NCBI GenBank assembly: GCA_024998815.1
Contig: JACEUQ010000002.1
Coordinates: 1,564,501-1,628,500, forward strand
Source of the DNA: Opitutus sp.
Lineage (GTDB): Bacteria; Verrucomicrobiota; Verrucomicrobiia; Opitutales; Opitutaceae
Length of the DNA stretch: 64,000 bases
Reading direction: 5' to 3'
Part shown: piece by piece, positions 16,433 to 24,456 of the stretch
How the letters are laid out: each line of letters begins with the position of its first letter
How positions within the stretch are numbered: position 1 is the stretch's first letter
Translations under genes and position numbers: made by a program
Notes under the pieces: model-generated
What the model was told of the DNA's origin: nothing
The model's input: the letters and a program-made list of their open reading frames with translations, nothing else
The model's database searches: none

Positions 16433-17501
16433 GACTACTCCGCTCACGCCCCTTCCCTTGCCTTCAACGGTCGCATTGGAGACTCCTGCCGTGCTGCGTC
16501 AGCTCGCCCGTGCCCATCGTCAACTGGCGGAACTTAAGGGGGCCGCCGGTACCATTCCCAATGAGTCGATTTTAATCGATACCCTCGCGCTGCAGGAGGC
16601 CAAGGATTCCTCGGAAATCGAAAACATCGTGACCACGGAGGACGAACTGTTTCAGGGCGATGCCGTCGCCGCTCAGTTTCCGTCCTTGGCGACCAAGGAG
16701 GTCCACAGCTACGCGACCGCCCTCAAGCTGGGTTTCGCGCGGGTGCGCGAGCAGCGGTTTCTGCGTCTCGACGATGTGCTCGCTATCCAGGCCACCTTGC
16801 TGGAAAGCCGGATCGGGCTGCGCACGTTGCCGGGGACGGTGCTTAAAAATCAGGAGACCGGGGCGGTGATTTACACCCCGCCGCAAGACCCGGAGGAAAT
16901 CACGCGGTTGATGGGCAACTTCCTCGAGTACTTCCATGCGGGGGACGATGGACTCGACCCGTTGGTGCGGATGGCGGTGCTGCACCACCAGTTCGAGAGC
17001 ATTCACCCCTTTTACGATGGCAACGGCCGCACCGGGCGCATTCTCAACCTGCTGCATCTCGTGCTGCACGGTTTACTCGATCTGCCGGTGCTCTACCTGA
17101 GCCGCTACATCGTGCGGCACAAAGCCGACTATTACCACCACTTGCAGACGGTGCGCGACACGGGCAACTGGGAGGCGTGGGTGCTCTACATGCTGCGCGC
17201 GGTAGAGGAGACCTCGCGCCAGACACTCACGCAGGTTCAGGGGATTCGCGACCTGATGCAGACCACCAAGCAGCGACTGCGTGCGGAGCTGCCGCGACTC
17301 TACAGTCAGGATTTGATCAATAACCTGTTCCGCCATCCTTACACCAAAATCGAGTTCATCGAGCGCGACTTGGGCGTGTCCCGACAGACCGCGACCAAGT
17401 ACCTGACGGAGCTTTGCGAGGCAGGGATTGTGCGTAAGCTCAAGCTGGGGCGGACTAATTTTTATATCAACGAGCCGCTGTTTAAGCTGTTGAGCACGTA
17501 G
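16431..17501 (+). CDS. Fic-family protein with N-terminal inhibitory helix
   Basis: Fic enzymes usually transfer AMP to target proteins. The motif HPFYDGNGRTGR starts at residue 192 with the catalytic His. An inhibitory SSEIEN motif (residues 60-65, S/TxxxE-G/N type) makes this a self-inhibited class II Fic protein. The C-terminus (IEFIERDLGVSRQTATKYLT) looks like a winged helix. The ATG at 16431 gives 356 residues; an upstream ATG at 16371 is possible, but the DNA between them is a direct repeat better read as control sequence. It is the only plus-strand gene in the element region and is flanked by repeats. It may be a phage-defence, toxin-like or regulatory cargo gene. Confidence 0.9.
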   Translation: MTTPLTPLPLPSTVALETPAVLRQLARAHRQLAELKGAAGTIPNESILIDTLALQEAKDSSEIENIVTTEDELFQGDAVAAQFPSLATKEVHSYATALKLGFARVREQRFLRLDDVLAIQATLLESRIGLRTLPGTVLKNQETGAVIYTPPQDPEEITRLMGNFLEYFHAGDDGLDPLVRMAVLHHQFESIHPFYDGNGRTGRILNLLHLVLHGLLDLPVLYLSRYIVRHKADYYHHLQTVRDTGNWEAWVLYMLRAVEETSRQTLTQVQGIRDLMQTTKQRLRAELPRLYSQDLINNLFRHPYTKIEFIERDLGVSRQTATKYLTELCEAGIVRKLKLGRTNFYINEPLFKLLST

Positions 17502-17510
17502 GCGGAGGAC

Positions 17511-17580
17511 GGAGCTTCGGAGTGGTTACACAGAGAAGGATGGGAGGTCGGATGAGGGCACGGAGGACGGCAGGTCGGAA
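17511..17580 (+). repeat. ~65-base dispersed repeat, copy B
   Basis: It reads CTTCGGAGTGGTTACACAG and then GGATGGGAGGTCGGATGAGG, matching the copies at 16104 and 22461. It fills the space between the convergent Fic gene and the small membrane protein gene. Confidence 0.6.
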
Positions 17581-17778
17581 TCAGTCTTCGGGGGCGGGCT
17601 TGGCGTTGCGGTCGCGGATCTCGCGGCGGATGCGGAGGCAGAGGTAAACGAGCGTGGCCATGCCGACCATGAGGCCGACGTAGGCGTTGAGGCGTTCAAG
17701 GGTGGTGAAGGCGAAAAAGCCTACCGCGCCGTGATACGGGACCGGGTCGCGGAGGATGGAAAGGGTGGCGGGGAACAT
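17581..17778 (-). CDS. Small holin-like membrane protein
   Basis: This 65-residue protein starts MFPATLSILRDPVPYHG, has one clear membrane segment (LNAYVGLMVGMATLVYLCL) and ends with a highly charged tail (RIRREIRDRNAKPAPED). This holin-like layout, directly behind the capsid gene, suggests a role in lysis or head biology. No lysozyme gene accompanies it. The ATG at 17778 is chosen because the upstream extension is low-complexity and crosses a heptamer array. Confidence 0.5.
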   Translation of the reverse strand: MFPATLSILRDPVPYHGAVGFFAFTTLERLNAYVGLMVGMATLVYLCLRIRREIRDRNAKPAPED

Positions 17779-17788
17779 TTTTTTGAAA

Positions 17789-17823
17789 AGTAGCGAGTAG
17801 CGGGTAGTGGGTAGCGAGTAGGC
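17789..17823 (+). repeat. Heptamer array, AGTAGCG / GGTAGTG units
   Basis: Five seven-base units (AGTAGCG, AGTAGCG, GGTAGTG, GGTAGCG, AGTAGGC) fill the gap between the capsid gene and the small membrane protein gene. The same unit type recurs inside a gene at 26505. Confidence 0.7.
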
Positions 17824-17890
17824 CGGACACAGAAACGGGCGGCGGTCGTCTTCGACCGGCCGCCCGTGGTGCGCTCTTTGTGGGTGGCGT

Positions 17891-18793
17891 TTAGCTGGCG
17901 GTGAGCTTGCGGGCGCAGACGGGGGACGTGACGCGGATGTCTTCGCTCCAGTCGACCGCCAGAATATCGGAGCGGGCGGCGTCGTCGCGGTAGGTGCGGA
18001 CGACGTCCGCACCGCCTCGGCGCAATCGGAAGGTTTTCATGAAGCTGGGGTCATAAAGAGTGGGGCTGGCGTTGGCGTGGAAGATCACCAACTGCTGGCC
18101 GACGATGTTTACGTTGGCTTTGGTCAAGCCGAGCTTGGCCGTGTCCCGGGCCAAGATGCCGACGCGGATGTCGATGCTGGGGTTGAGGAGCAACGAGCTG
18201 AACTGGGCCATGCTCACACCGATCGAGGCCGCACCGGGGAAGCGGGCGATCACTTTGGCGTTGTTGCGTAGCTTGTTCCAGAGCGGCAGGCCGATCACGA
18301 GGCGGTTGGGCATGCGGCCGGTGTCGGTCGCAAGGGCTTCGATTTGCTCGTCGAGTTTGGCGATAGGGTCGTCGCTCGCCAGGGTGATGTTGGCCGCAGC
18401 AGCCAGCGCGGTCAGGGCGGCGAACACTTTGGCTTCGTGCGAGGTGACGGCGGAAGAAACGAGGGTCTGCGTCTTGGCCTCTTCGAGGCGAAGCGGATCG
18501 CCTTCGCCGGCTTCGTCGCGTTCGTGGTCGTCGATGGCGATTTCGAGGGCCTGCGGGAGGCAGTTGTACGTGGGATCGCTGGCGGCGAATTCGAGGCGTT
18601 TGGCGGGGCCACCGACGGCGCGCGAGGTGTCGACCACCTGAAAGGTATTTTTGTCGTCGAAGTTTTTATATTGGCCGGTGGCAGCGGGGACGACGACCTC
18701 GGGGGCGAGGAAGTTGGCGAGCGTGGCGGAGATGTCTTGCGACAAGCCGCGTGCGTAGTTGGTCAGGGTGACGTTGTATTTGGAGGAGGACAT
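17891..18793 (-). CDS. Phage major capsid protein
   Basis: This 300-residue protein starts MSSSKYNVTLTNYARGLSQD. It shows features of capsid proteins that sit with Mu-type protease and portal genes: an N-arm with FLAPEVVVPAATGQYKNFDD, a central helical region (KVFAALTALAAAANITLA), and a C-terminal beta region (VRTYRDDAARSDILAVDWSE) ending in the common capsid tail SPVCARKL. It follows two decoration-type proteins and the scaffold protease in the usual head-gene order. The exact family is inferred mainly from context and size. Confidence 0.8.
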   Translation of the reverse strand: MSSSKYNVTLTNYARGLSQDISATLANFLAPEVVVPAATGQYKNFDDKNTFQVVDTSRAVGGPAKRLEFAASDPTYNCLPQALEIAIDDHERDEAGEGDPLRLEEAKTQTLVSSAVTSHEAKVFAALTALAAAANITLASDDPIAKLDEQIEALATDTGRMPNRLVIGLPLWNKLRNNAKVIARFPGAASIGVSMAQFSSLLLNPSIDIRVGILARDTAKLGLTKANVNIVGQQLVIFHANASPTLYDPSFMKTFRLRRGGADVVRTYRDDAARSDILAVDWSEDIRVTSPVCARKLTAS

Positions 18794-18805
18794 GAAGGGA
18801 AGAAG

Positions 18806-18840
18806 ATGACAGAGGACAGATGGCAGAGGTCGGATTTCGG
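18806..18840 (+). repeat. Heptamer array before the capsid gene
   Basis: Five units (ATGACAG, AGGACAG, ATGGCAG, AGGTCGG, ATTTCGG) run into the start of a partial copy of the ~65-base repeat. They lie in the 92-base gap upstream of the capsid start. Confidence 0.6.
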
Positions 18841-18885
18841 ACCGAGAGAACGAGTAGGAGTAAGAGAACGAGAACGACTCGGAGG

Positions 18886-19278
18886 TTAGACGGCGGGGGT
18901 TAAGACCGGGGTGTAGAGAGCGGCTTCGATGAGTTCACCGGAAACTCCGGCTTCGAGTGCAATCCCGACGACCATCCGCGGGGCGTCGTTGCTGTAGCCT
19001 TCAACGCAGCCGGTGGCGGTGAGTTGCAGCTGCTCGCCAAAGCTGACCGGGCCGGTGATTTTCACCCGGACTGTGCCAGCGAGGCCGCCGGGAATCGCCA
19101 CGGTGACGCGTTCGTAGGCTTTGCCGCCGGTAAGAAGCAGCCCAAGGGGTTTTTCGAGGGCGTAATCAACCAGGCAGATGCTTTCGTTGTTACTAAGCCG
19201 AACGAACCGGCCTTCTTGGCCGGTCAGATCGACGTCGGCCATAACCGAGATAATCGCGTTGGTGCGGGTGAGGTGCAT
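18886..19278 (-). CDS. Head decoration-like protein 1
   Basis: This 130-residue, mostly beta protein starts MHLTRTNAIISVMADVDLTG. Its core IPGGLAGTVRVKITGPVSFG and end GVSGELIEAALYTP closely parallel the next gene, so the pair arose by duplication. The fold pattern and place between protease and capsid fit capsid-stabilising decoration (DUF2190-like) proteins. The family name is tentative. Confidence 0.65.
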   Translation of the reverse strand: MHLTRTNAIISVMADVDLTGQEGRFVRLSNNESICLVDYALEKPLGLLLTGGKAYERVTVAIPGGLAGTVRVKITGPVSFGEQLQLTATGCVEGYSNDAPRMVVGIALEAGVSGELIEAALYTPVLTPAV

Positions 19279-19284
19279 GGGAAT

Positions 19285-19319
19285 GAGCTAGGAGCTATGA
19301 GCTTGGAGCCGGGATTAGG
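19285..19319 (+). repeat. Heptamer array, GAGCTAG-type
   Basis: Five units (GAGCTAG, GAGCTAT, GAGCTTG, GAGCCGG, GATTAGG) fill the short gap between the two decoration genes and reach the stop of the upstream one. Confidence 0.7.
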
Positions 19320-19710
19320 TGAGGGATTGGGGGGCGATGAGGATGGCTTCGACGAGTTCGTCGGTGACGCCGGTTTCGAGGGCTTGGGCAACGAGGGTGC
19401 GGGCGCCGGTGCCGGCGTCGGTCTGAACGCGGCCGTCGGCGGTCGTTTGCAGGTACGCGCCGATGGTCGAAACGGTGGCGGCGAGTTTGACGCGGACAGT
19501 GCCAGCGAGTCCGCCAGCGCCGAGGGCGACGGTGACGCGTTCGGCGGCTTTGCCGTCACAGAGGAGGACGCCAAGGGGTTTGACGGTGGCCGAGCTCAGG
19601 AGCGCGGCTTTGCCTGCGGTGAGGACGATGAAGCGGCCAACGTAGCCGGTGAGGTCGGCGTTGGCCTCAAAGGGGAGGATGGCGTTGGTACGGGCGAGAG
19701 AGGTTTTCAT
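19315..19710 (-). CDS. Head decoration-like protein 2
   Basis: This 131-residue paralogue starts MKTSLARTNAILPFEANADL. It shares the LTGYVGRFIVL, GGLAGTVRVKL and TDELVEAILIAP segments with the protein coded just downstream. It is coded before that copy and after the protease. Two tandem decoration-type genes are unusual and may give two capsomer-binding proteins with separate roles. Function is inferred from order and size. Confidence 0.65.
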   Translation of the reverse strand: MKTSLARTNAILPFEANADLTGYVGRFIVLTAGKAALLSSATVKPLGVLLCDGKAAERVTVALGAGGLAGTVRVKLAATVSTIGAYLQTTADGRVQTDAGTGARTLVAQALETGVTDELVEAILIAPQSLT

Positions 19711-19717
19711 GGGGAGC

Positions 19718-19752
19718 GAGCTGGGAGCTTAGAGCTGTGAGCTAGGAGTTGG
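19718..19752 (+). repeat. Heptamer array, GAGCTGG / GAGCTTA units
   Basis: Five units (GAGCTGG, GAGCTTA, GAGCTGT, GAGCTAG, GAGTTGG) fill the gap between the protease and decoration genes. They are the same unit class as at 19285. Confidence 0.7.
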
Positions 19753-19753
19753 G

Positions 19754-20764
19754 TTAGCGGAAGAGGTCGGGGCTTTCGGCTTTGGCCTTGGCGTAGATGG
19801 TCTGGAAATCGGCGCTGGGGTGAGCGGCGCGGATGGTGGCCAGTTTCTGTTCTTGGCGGGTGATCTGGCTGGCAGGCGTAACGGTGTCGTCGGTGCCGGT
19901 AGTCAGGCGGGCGAGCACCGGGTTGATCGTGAGGCTTTCGAGGGCTTTCACCGCTTTGGTTTCGTCGCGGAGGAGTGCATCGACCCAGAAACCACGGGTG
20001 TCGGTGTCCTTGGCAGGTAACCGGCCGGCACGGACAGCGGCGTCAACGTGGGCCTCGGCGCGGTGGCGGGCCTGCGTCGCCATGAGCAATTGGAGGCCGG
20101 CGAGTTCGCTTTTGATCGCGGTGGCGTGGCGGGTGAGCTGGGCAACGAGGTCGGCTTCGTCGGTGGCGGAGGCGTCGACGAGCGAAAGGGAACGGAGGGT
20201 GGAGATGAGGTTTTGCATGGGCATCGACTCAGCCACCGTGTCAACCGGCGCGGCGGCGAATAATGGGGCGATACGCTTGAACGCGGCGCGATTGACCAGG
20301 CCGCCCATGTTGATTTCGGAGCCGGTCACTTGGCCCGAGGCGTCGAGGTGGAAGGTCGGTGAAAAGCGGCGGAAGGTTCGGCCTTCGACGGACTTTTTGC
20401 CGGCGTCGGACCAGTCGAGGCGGGCGCGGACGCCGCCGGTCTGCGGCTCGTCACCAGCCCAATAAAATTCGGTCGGCCAAGCGGAGGCTTCGCGGTCCTC
20501 ATGGTTAAAATCGAAAAAAGGGCGGTCCTCGCAGCCCTCGGCGGCGGCGGTCATTTTTGCGGCGAGGAAGGTTTGCAGGACGGCGGCGGTGGCCGCGTTC
20601 ACTGCCACTTCGACGGAGACGGGTTTGCCGCCCTGGGACGCCCGGATGCGGTGGCGGCCGGGCGGCATGTATTGGATGTCGGAGGGGAGCGCTGCGCCTT
20701 CGGTCAGGGCGTTTGCGAAGGCGGCGTGTAGCGGGGCGTTTTTGTTGTTGGTGGCGAGGTCCAT
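19754..20764 (-). CDS. Mu I-like phage head protease/scaffold protein
   Basis: This 336-residue protein resembles the Mu gpI family, which cuts the scaffold during head maturation. The N-terminal domain contains MPPGRHRIRASQGGKPVSVE, RPFFDFNHEDREASAWPTEF and GRTFRRFSPTFHLDASGQV. The His in FNHED and the Ser in RFSPTF match the family's catalytic positions. A helical C-terminal scaffold-like half follows (LTRHATAIKSELAGLQLLMA). Its place between portal and decoration/capsid genes is standard. A GTTGACACC motif lies 12 bases before the ATG. Confidence 0.82.
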   Translation of the reverse strand: MDLATNNKNAPLHAAFANALTEGAALPSDIQYMPPGRHRIRASQGGKPVSVEVAVNAATAAVLQTFLAAKMTAAAEGCEDRPFFDFNHEDREASAWPTEFYWAGDEPQTGGVRARLDWSDAGKKSVEGRTFRRFSPTFHLDASGQVTGSEINMGGLVNRAAFKRIAPLFAAAPVDTVAESMPMQNLISTLRSLSLVDASATDEADLVAQLTRHATAIKSELAGLQLLMATQARHRAEAHVDAAVRAGRLPAKDTDTRGFWVDALLRDETKAVKALESLTINPVLARLTTGTDDTVTPASQITRQEQKLATIRAAHPSADFQTIYAKAKAESPDLFR

Positions 20765-20796
20765 GCCATCGCCACGGTGTCAACGGTGGCGCGCGC

Positions 20797-22422
20797 TCAC
20801 TTGGGCGGCTGGTAGTCGGCCTTTGGGACGCGGCTCAGGGAGCTGCGGCAGTTGTAGTGTGCGGGCGGTGGCGAAAACCAACCGTCACCCCAGCGGTGAC
20901 CGTGACGACCGAGACAAACTTCGGTGGTGCGGCCGTCGAGGATCGCGTCCCAGACGAGGTAATCGCCGGCGGCCTCGGCCTGGGCGAGTTGCTGGGGGAA
21001 TGCGGCCTCGGCAGCGGCTTGGCGGCCGGCGAGGGATGACGCGGATTCGCTGGCCGCGTCGATGGGCGTTCCGCAACCGCAGGTGCAGGCCGCAGAGGTC
21101 GGAGCGGACGGAGGACGGTTGCCGGAGGCCGGACTCGGCGGGGCGGGAGTGATAGGTTTGGCCGGTTGAAACAGGGCTTCGCTCGGGGCTGGCGACGGGA
21201 CTTTGTGGCGTTCGTAGAGGTATTGAAGGGAGACGGGCAGGCCCATGTCCACAAACAGGGTTTTGTCGCGGGTGGCCATTTCCTGCTCACGCTCGGGGCG
21301 GGTGATTTCCACTTCAACGAAGGGCACTTCGTCGGCGGTGCCCCAATTTTGGGCGATCAACTGGGGGATGAGTTGGTCGTTAAGAATCGCGACGATGTAT
21401 TCGGCGTAAGTTTCGAAGAGATCCAACTCGACCTCTCGGTGCACCTCGGTGGCGGCACGGCTGCCTTCGCCGTTGTGTTCCACGGACAGGTTTTGCCCCA
21501 AAAGCATAATGTCACAGGCGCGGTCGGCGATGCCCATGAGGCGTTCGCTCGGATCGTTGGGACCGGACACGCCGGGGGTGGTGCCCTGCATGATTTGCAG
21601 GTTAGTGCCCTGCGGGAATGCACCCCAGGAGGCCGTGCCCATGTTGCGGAGCGCTGACGTGATGGCGTCGATTTCAAGCTGGGTGGCGGTCGTTGGGTAG
21701 TTGGCCCAGCGCAGCGGTGTGCCGAAGAGTTCGGCTTTTTGCACGAGCCATTCCCAACCGAGCATGTGACCGAGCCAGAGCGGTGCCAGGGCGCGGAGTT
21801 GGGCGGCTTCACCAAGGGAGCCGGACTTCGAATGAAAAATGCCGGTGAGGAATTTGCCGGGGTGTTTAGCGAAGGGGACGAGCTTCCGATCTGAAGTGGC
21901 GATGTTGTTACCGTTTAGGCGGAGTGCGAGGGTGCCGTCGGTGTCTATGCCAAGGTAACGAGTCGGCACGCGGCGGAACCCGACCGGCACCACGTAACCC
22001 GTGGTGTCGTTGGCCCAATCGATTTCGACGACGGACAGGCCGCGGGCAACGGCGTCCATCAGTTCGTAAACGGCGGAGCCGAGCGGGGCCCGGGTCGTGT
22101 CCACGTAACCTCGTTGGAGGTGGAGCGCTGACTCGACGAAGGCGGCTTTTTCCTGGGCCGTGGCCGAGGGTTTGCCGTTCTTCGGGGTGTAAGGCTGGAC
22201 GTTGAGGGGCAGCTTGCGGATCGCGTTTTTGATCTTCTGCAGGTTGGCGCGGAGACGCGGCCAGGTGTCTTCCATCAGGTTAAACAAATCGCTTTGTGCG
22301 GCGAGGTCGCCACGGGCGCCGGCGTCGAGGAGTTCACCAATGGCGTCGGGCGAGAGGCTGCTGCCGAAGAGTTGCGGTTCAAAGTCGCGGGCGGTGGGGC
22401 GGATGATGGGAGATGGGGACAT
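20797..22422 (-). CDS. Mu-like portal protein fused to a head-morphogenesis domain
   Basis: This 541-residue protein has a DUF935/Mu gp29-type portal body (about residues 1-400: PQLFGSSLSPDAIGELLDAG, GLSVVEIDWANDTTGYVVPV, HMLGWEWLVQKAELFGTPLR). A Pro/Ala linker with a CTCGCG cluster follows. The last 90 residues resemble the C-terminus of Mu gpF minor head proteins (YLVWDAILDGRTTEVCLGRH, then PPPAHYNCRSSLSRV). In Mu, gp29 and gp30/gpF are separate genes, so this is a fusion or a domain-saving merger. It follows the large terminase gene and precedes the protease gene. Confidence 0.82.
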   Translation of the reverse strand: MSPSPIIRPTARDFEPQLFGSSLSPDAIGELLDAGARGDLAAQSDLFNLMEDTWPRLRANLQKIKNAIRKLPLNVQPYTPKNGKPSATAQEKAAFVESALHLQRGYVDTTRAPLGSAVYELMDAVARGLSVVEIDWANDTTGYVVPVGFRRVPTRYLGIDTDGTLALRLNGNNIATSDRKLVPFAKHPGKFLTGIFHSKSGSLGEAAQLRALAPLWLGHMLGWEWLVQKAELFGTPLRWANYPTTATQLEIDAITSALRNMGTASWGAFPQGTNLQIMQGTTPGVSGPNDPSERLMGIADRACDIMLLGQNLSVEHNGEGSRAATEVHREVELDLFETYAEYIVAILNDQLIPQLIAQNWGTADEVPFVEVEITRPEREQEMATRDKTLFVDMGLPVSLQYLYERHKVPSPAPSEALFQPAKPITPAPPSPASGNRPPSAPTSAACTCGCGTPIDAASESASSLAGRQAAAEAAFPQQLAQAEAAGDYLVWDAILDGRTTEVCLGRHGHRWGDGWFSPPPAHYNCRSSLSRVPKADYQPPK

Positions 22423-22428
22423 GGTGGG

Positions 22429-22525
22429 AGGAAGATGACAGAGGTCAGGAGGCAGAGGTCGGATTTCGGAGTGGTTACACAGAGACGGACGGGAGATCGG
22501 ATGAGGGCACGGAGTAAGGCAGGTT
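22429..22525 (+). repeat. Heptamer array joined to ~65-base repeat, copy C
   Basis: Seven-base units (ATGACAG, AGGTCAG, GAGGCAG, AGGTCGG, ATTTCGG) run directly into the ~65-base repeat (GGATTTCGGAGTGGTTACAC from 22461). They fill the gap between the terminase and portal genes. Confidence 0.65.
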
Positions 22526-22531
22526 TTGGAC

Positions 22532-23932
22532 TCAGCGGGTCCAGGCGCAGCGGTAGCGGGTGAGCGCGGGGCGGTGGCGGGCGTTCAGGCCTGTGGGCAC
22601 ACGCTCGGAGGCGAAGGCTCCCGTTCCGGCGGAGGGGTTGCGCTGGGCGGCGTGGATCGCGAGGGCCAGCGCGGTGGATCGGTCGGCGTGGCCGTCTGCG
22701 GTGCGGGCGGCGGCATAACGGATCGTGCCGCCGGGGCTGACGATGCGTTGCATGCTGCCGAGGTCGTCACGGATTACCGCTGCGGCCGGTAGCCCAACGG
22801 CGCGGGCTTGGAGCGCCTTTTTTAGCCGTTCGAACAGCTCACGTTTTCGGTCGCCGGTGAAGGTGACGCCTTCAAAGCGGGTTTCATCAAGGGCGGCGGC
22901 GAGGTGTTCGCTCACGGGGCCGCCGATGCCGGTGGCGTCGATCGCGGTGAAGGCCGCCGCCATTACTCGGGGAAGAAGGATTTCTTCCTGCTGCGGGAAC
23001 GGGACGCGGTCGAGGACGAGGACTTCGCGGGTTATCAGTTGGCCGCCGTGCAGACGTTCGAGGGTCCAAGCTACGGTCAGATCTCGTTTTCGACCGACGT
23101 CGATGCCGATAAACAAGGCCGGTCGCGGCCGGAGGGTTCGACAATAGAGGTCCGTAAGCGGATCGAGGGTAGCTTCCTCACATTCACAGCCTCTAACGAG
23201 TTCGGCGGGGAATACCTGCGACGAGTGCTCCATGAACTGGCACTCGAACTCCTGCGCCCAGCCTTCGGGATCGGCCAAGTTGGCCCGCAGTTCGTCCACG
23301 TTAAGCGCGAGACCCTGCGCGACGGCATCGTAGACACTGGTCTTGTGGCGGGAGAAAGCCGGCGCGTGCTCCCATAAATCGAAATACTTATTATTCCGGC
23401 CCGCCGGCGTGGAGATGACGCGCAGTTTCAGCGCACCGCGCAGCGGGTTGGAGATGATCGGGTAGACCGCGCGCCAGATTTCCTCGGGGTTTTCGTGGAA
23501 GGCGAATTCGTCCAACACCAGGTTGGCGGAGTAACCACGCGCGGTGGACGGGTTGGCTGGTAGTGCAATGACCCGCGCCCCGTTGGGAAACCGTAGCTGC
23601 GATTTCTGGATCTCGGGTCGGTATTCTTGGCCGGTCGAGTAGCTGACCGCGTCACAGAAAATGCCTGCTGCGCGGTTCACCTTGTCCATGAACTCCAAGG
23701 CCTGCCGTTCACCGGCGCTCAGGATGACCCAGTCACCACCGGTCTCGATGGCGTCGGCCACCACCTCAAAGGAGGCAGCGAGAGAACCGCCAATCTGCCG
23801 AGATTTGAGCCAGATTTTGAAGCGGGCTTTGTCCTGCACCCAGGCACGTTGGTAGGGCAAGAGGAGGTCGAGCGGCGTGACCGCGAGGCGGCGGTCGGGC
23901 TTGTAGGACTTTTTCGGCGCGGCGCGGCTCAT
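22532..23932 (-). CDS. Phage terminase large subunit (Mu gp28-like)
   Basis: This 466-residue packaging motor starts MSRAAPKKSYKPDRRLAV. Its ATPase half has WLKSRQIGGSLAASFEVVAD (Walker-A-like, degenerate as in Mu gp28), ARGYSANLVLDEFAFHENPE (Walker B with DE), and LRVISTPAGRNN (motif III). The nuclease half has LFIGIDVGRKRDLTVAWTLE, with the first metal-binding Asp, and IDATGIGGPVSEHL, with the second. The ATG at 23932 overlaps the small-subunit stop by four bases and is preferred over a longer frame. Confidence 0.9.
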   Translation of the reverse strand: MSRAAPKKSYKPDRRLAVTPLDLLLPYQRAWVQDKARFKIWLKSRQIGGSLAASFEVVADAIETGGDWVILSAGERQALEFMDKVNRAAGIFCDAVSYSTGQEYRPEIQKSQLRFPNGARVIALPANPSTARGYSANLVLDEFAFHENPEEIWRAVYPIISNPLRGALKLRVISTPAGRNNKYFDLWEHAPAFSRHKTSVYDAVAQGLALNVDELRANLADPEGWAQEFECQFMEHSSQVFPAELVRGCECEEATLDPLTDLYCRTLRPRPALFIGIDVGRKRDLTVAWTLERLHGGQLITREVLVLDRVPFPQQEEILLPRVMAAAFTAIDATGIGGPVSEHLAAALDETRFEGVTFTGDRKRELFERLKKALQARAVGLPAAAVIRDDLGSMQRIVSPGGTIRYAAARTADGHADRSTALALAIHAAQRNPSAGTGAFASERVPTGLNARHRPALTRYRCAWTR

Positions 23933-24456
23933 GGCGTGGGCGTCGTCACGGCGGGCAACGCAGGCGCTTCGCTGGCACCGAGGCGGGAGCGCCATTCGCG
24001 CATGATGTCTTTCTCGCGGTCGGGCGTGATGTTCACCTGCGTGGCTACCACGGTGGTGGGTTGGTCGCGGTACACGTCGGGCTTATGCGCCTTCAGGAAA
24101 AAGATTAAGCAGGCGTCGGAGTAGCGGCGGCGCTCACCGCACTGCTGGCCTTTGGCGTCGAAAACGGGCTCACTCCAGCCGTCGATACCACGGCGTTTCA
24201 GCTCGAGCTCGGCCTCTTCGATGCGGGATGAATTACGCACGCGGTCACGCTCCAGCTGGGCCGATTGCAGGACCGGCACGAGGTCGGGTTTGCGCTGCAG
24301 GTGGCGGTAAAACGTGGACTGGTCGATGCCTTCTTTCTCGATGGCGTTGAGCGACGGCGAACCGTCGCGAATGTCCTGCACGATGCGCTCAAAGAGGGCT
24401 TGGCTGAACTTGGGCGAGCGACCGAGCTTGGATGCTTTGGGGACGGCGATTGGCAT
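23929..24456 (-). CDS. Phage terminase small subunit-like protein
   Basis: This 175-residue protein starts MPIAVPKASKLGRSPKFSQA and carries a helix-turn-helix (LNAIEKEGIDQSTFYRHLQR) near residues 36-55. It continues with a helical oligomerisation region (LERDRVRNSSRIEEAELELK) and the KAHKPDVYRD segment common in small terminases. It overlaps the large subunit by four bases. The ATG at 24456 is chosen because the upstream extension is Pro/Arg-rich junk. A GTTGACACC motif lies 13 bases upstream. Confidence 0.82.
   Translation of the reverse strand: MPIAVPKASKLGRSPKFSQALFERIVQDIRDGSPSLNAIEKEGIDQSTFYRHLQRKPDLVPVLQSAQLERDRVRNSSRIEEAELELKRRGIDGWSEPVFDAKGQQCGERRRYSDACLIFFLKAHKPDVYRDQPTTVVATQVNITPDREKDIMREWRSRLGASEAPALPAVTTPTP

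Noticed and set aside
19024-19740. Plus-strand 238-residue frame over the decoration genes
   Set aside because: Mirror of two paralogous minus-strand genes that fit head-gene order; it crosses two heptamer arrays.
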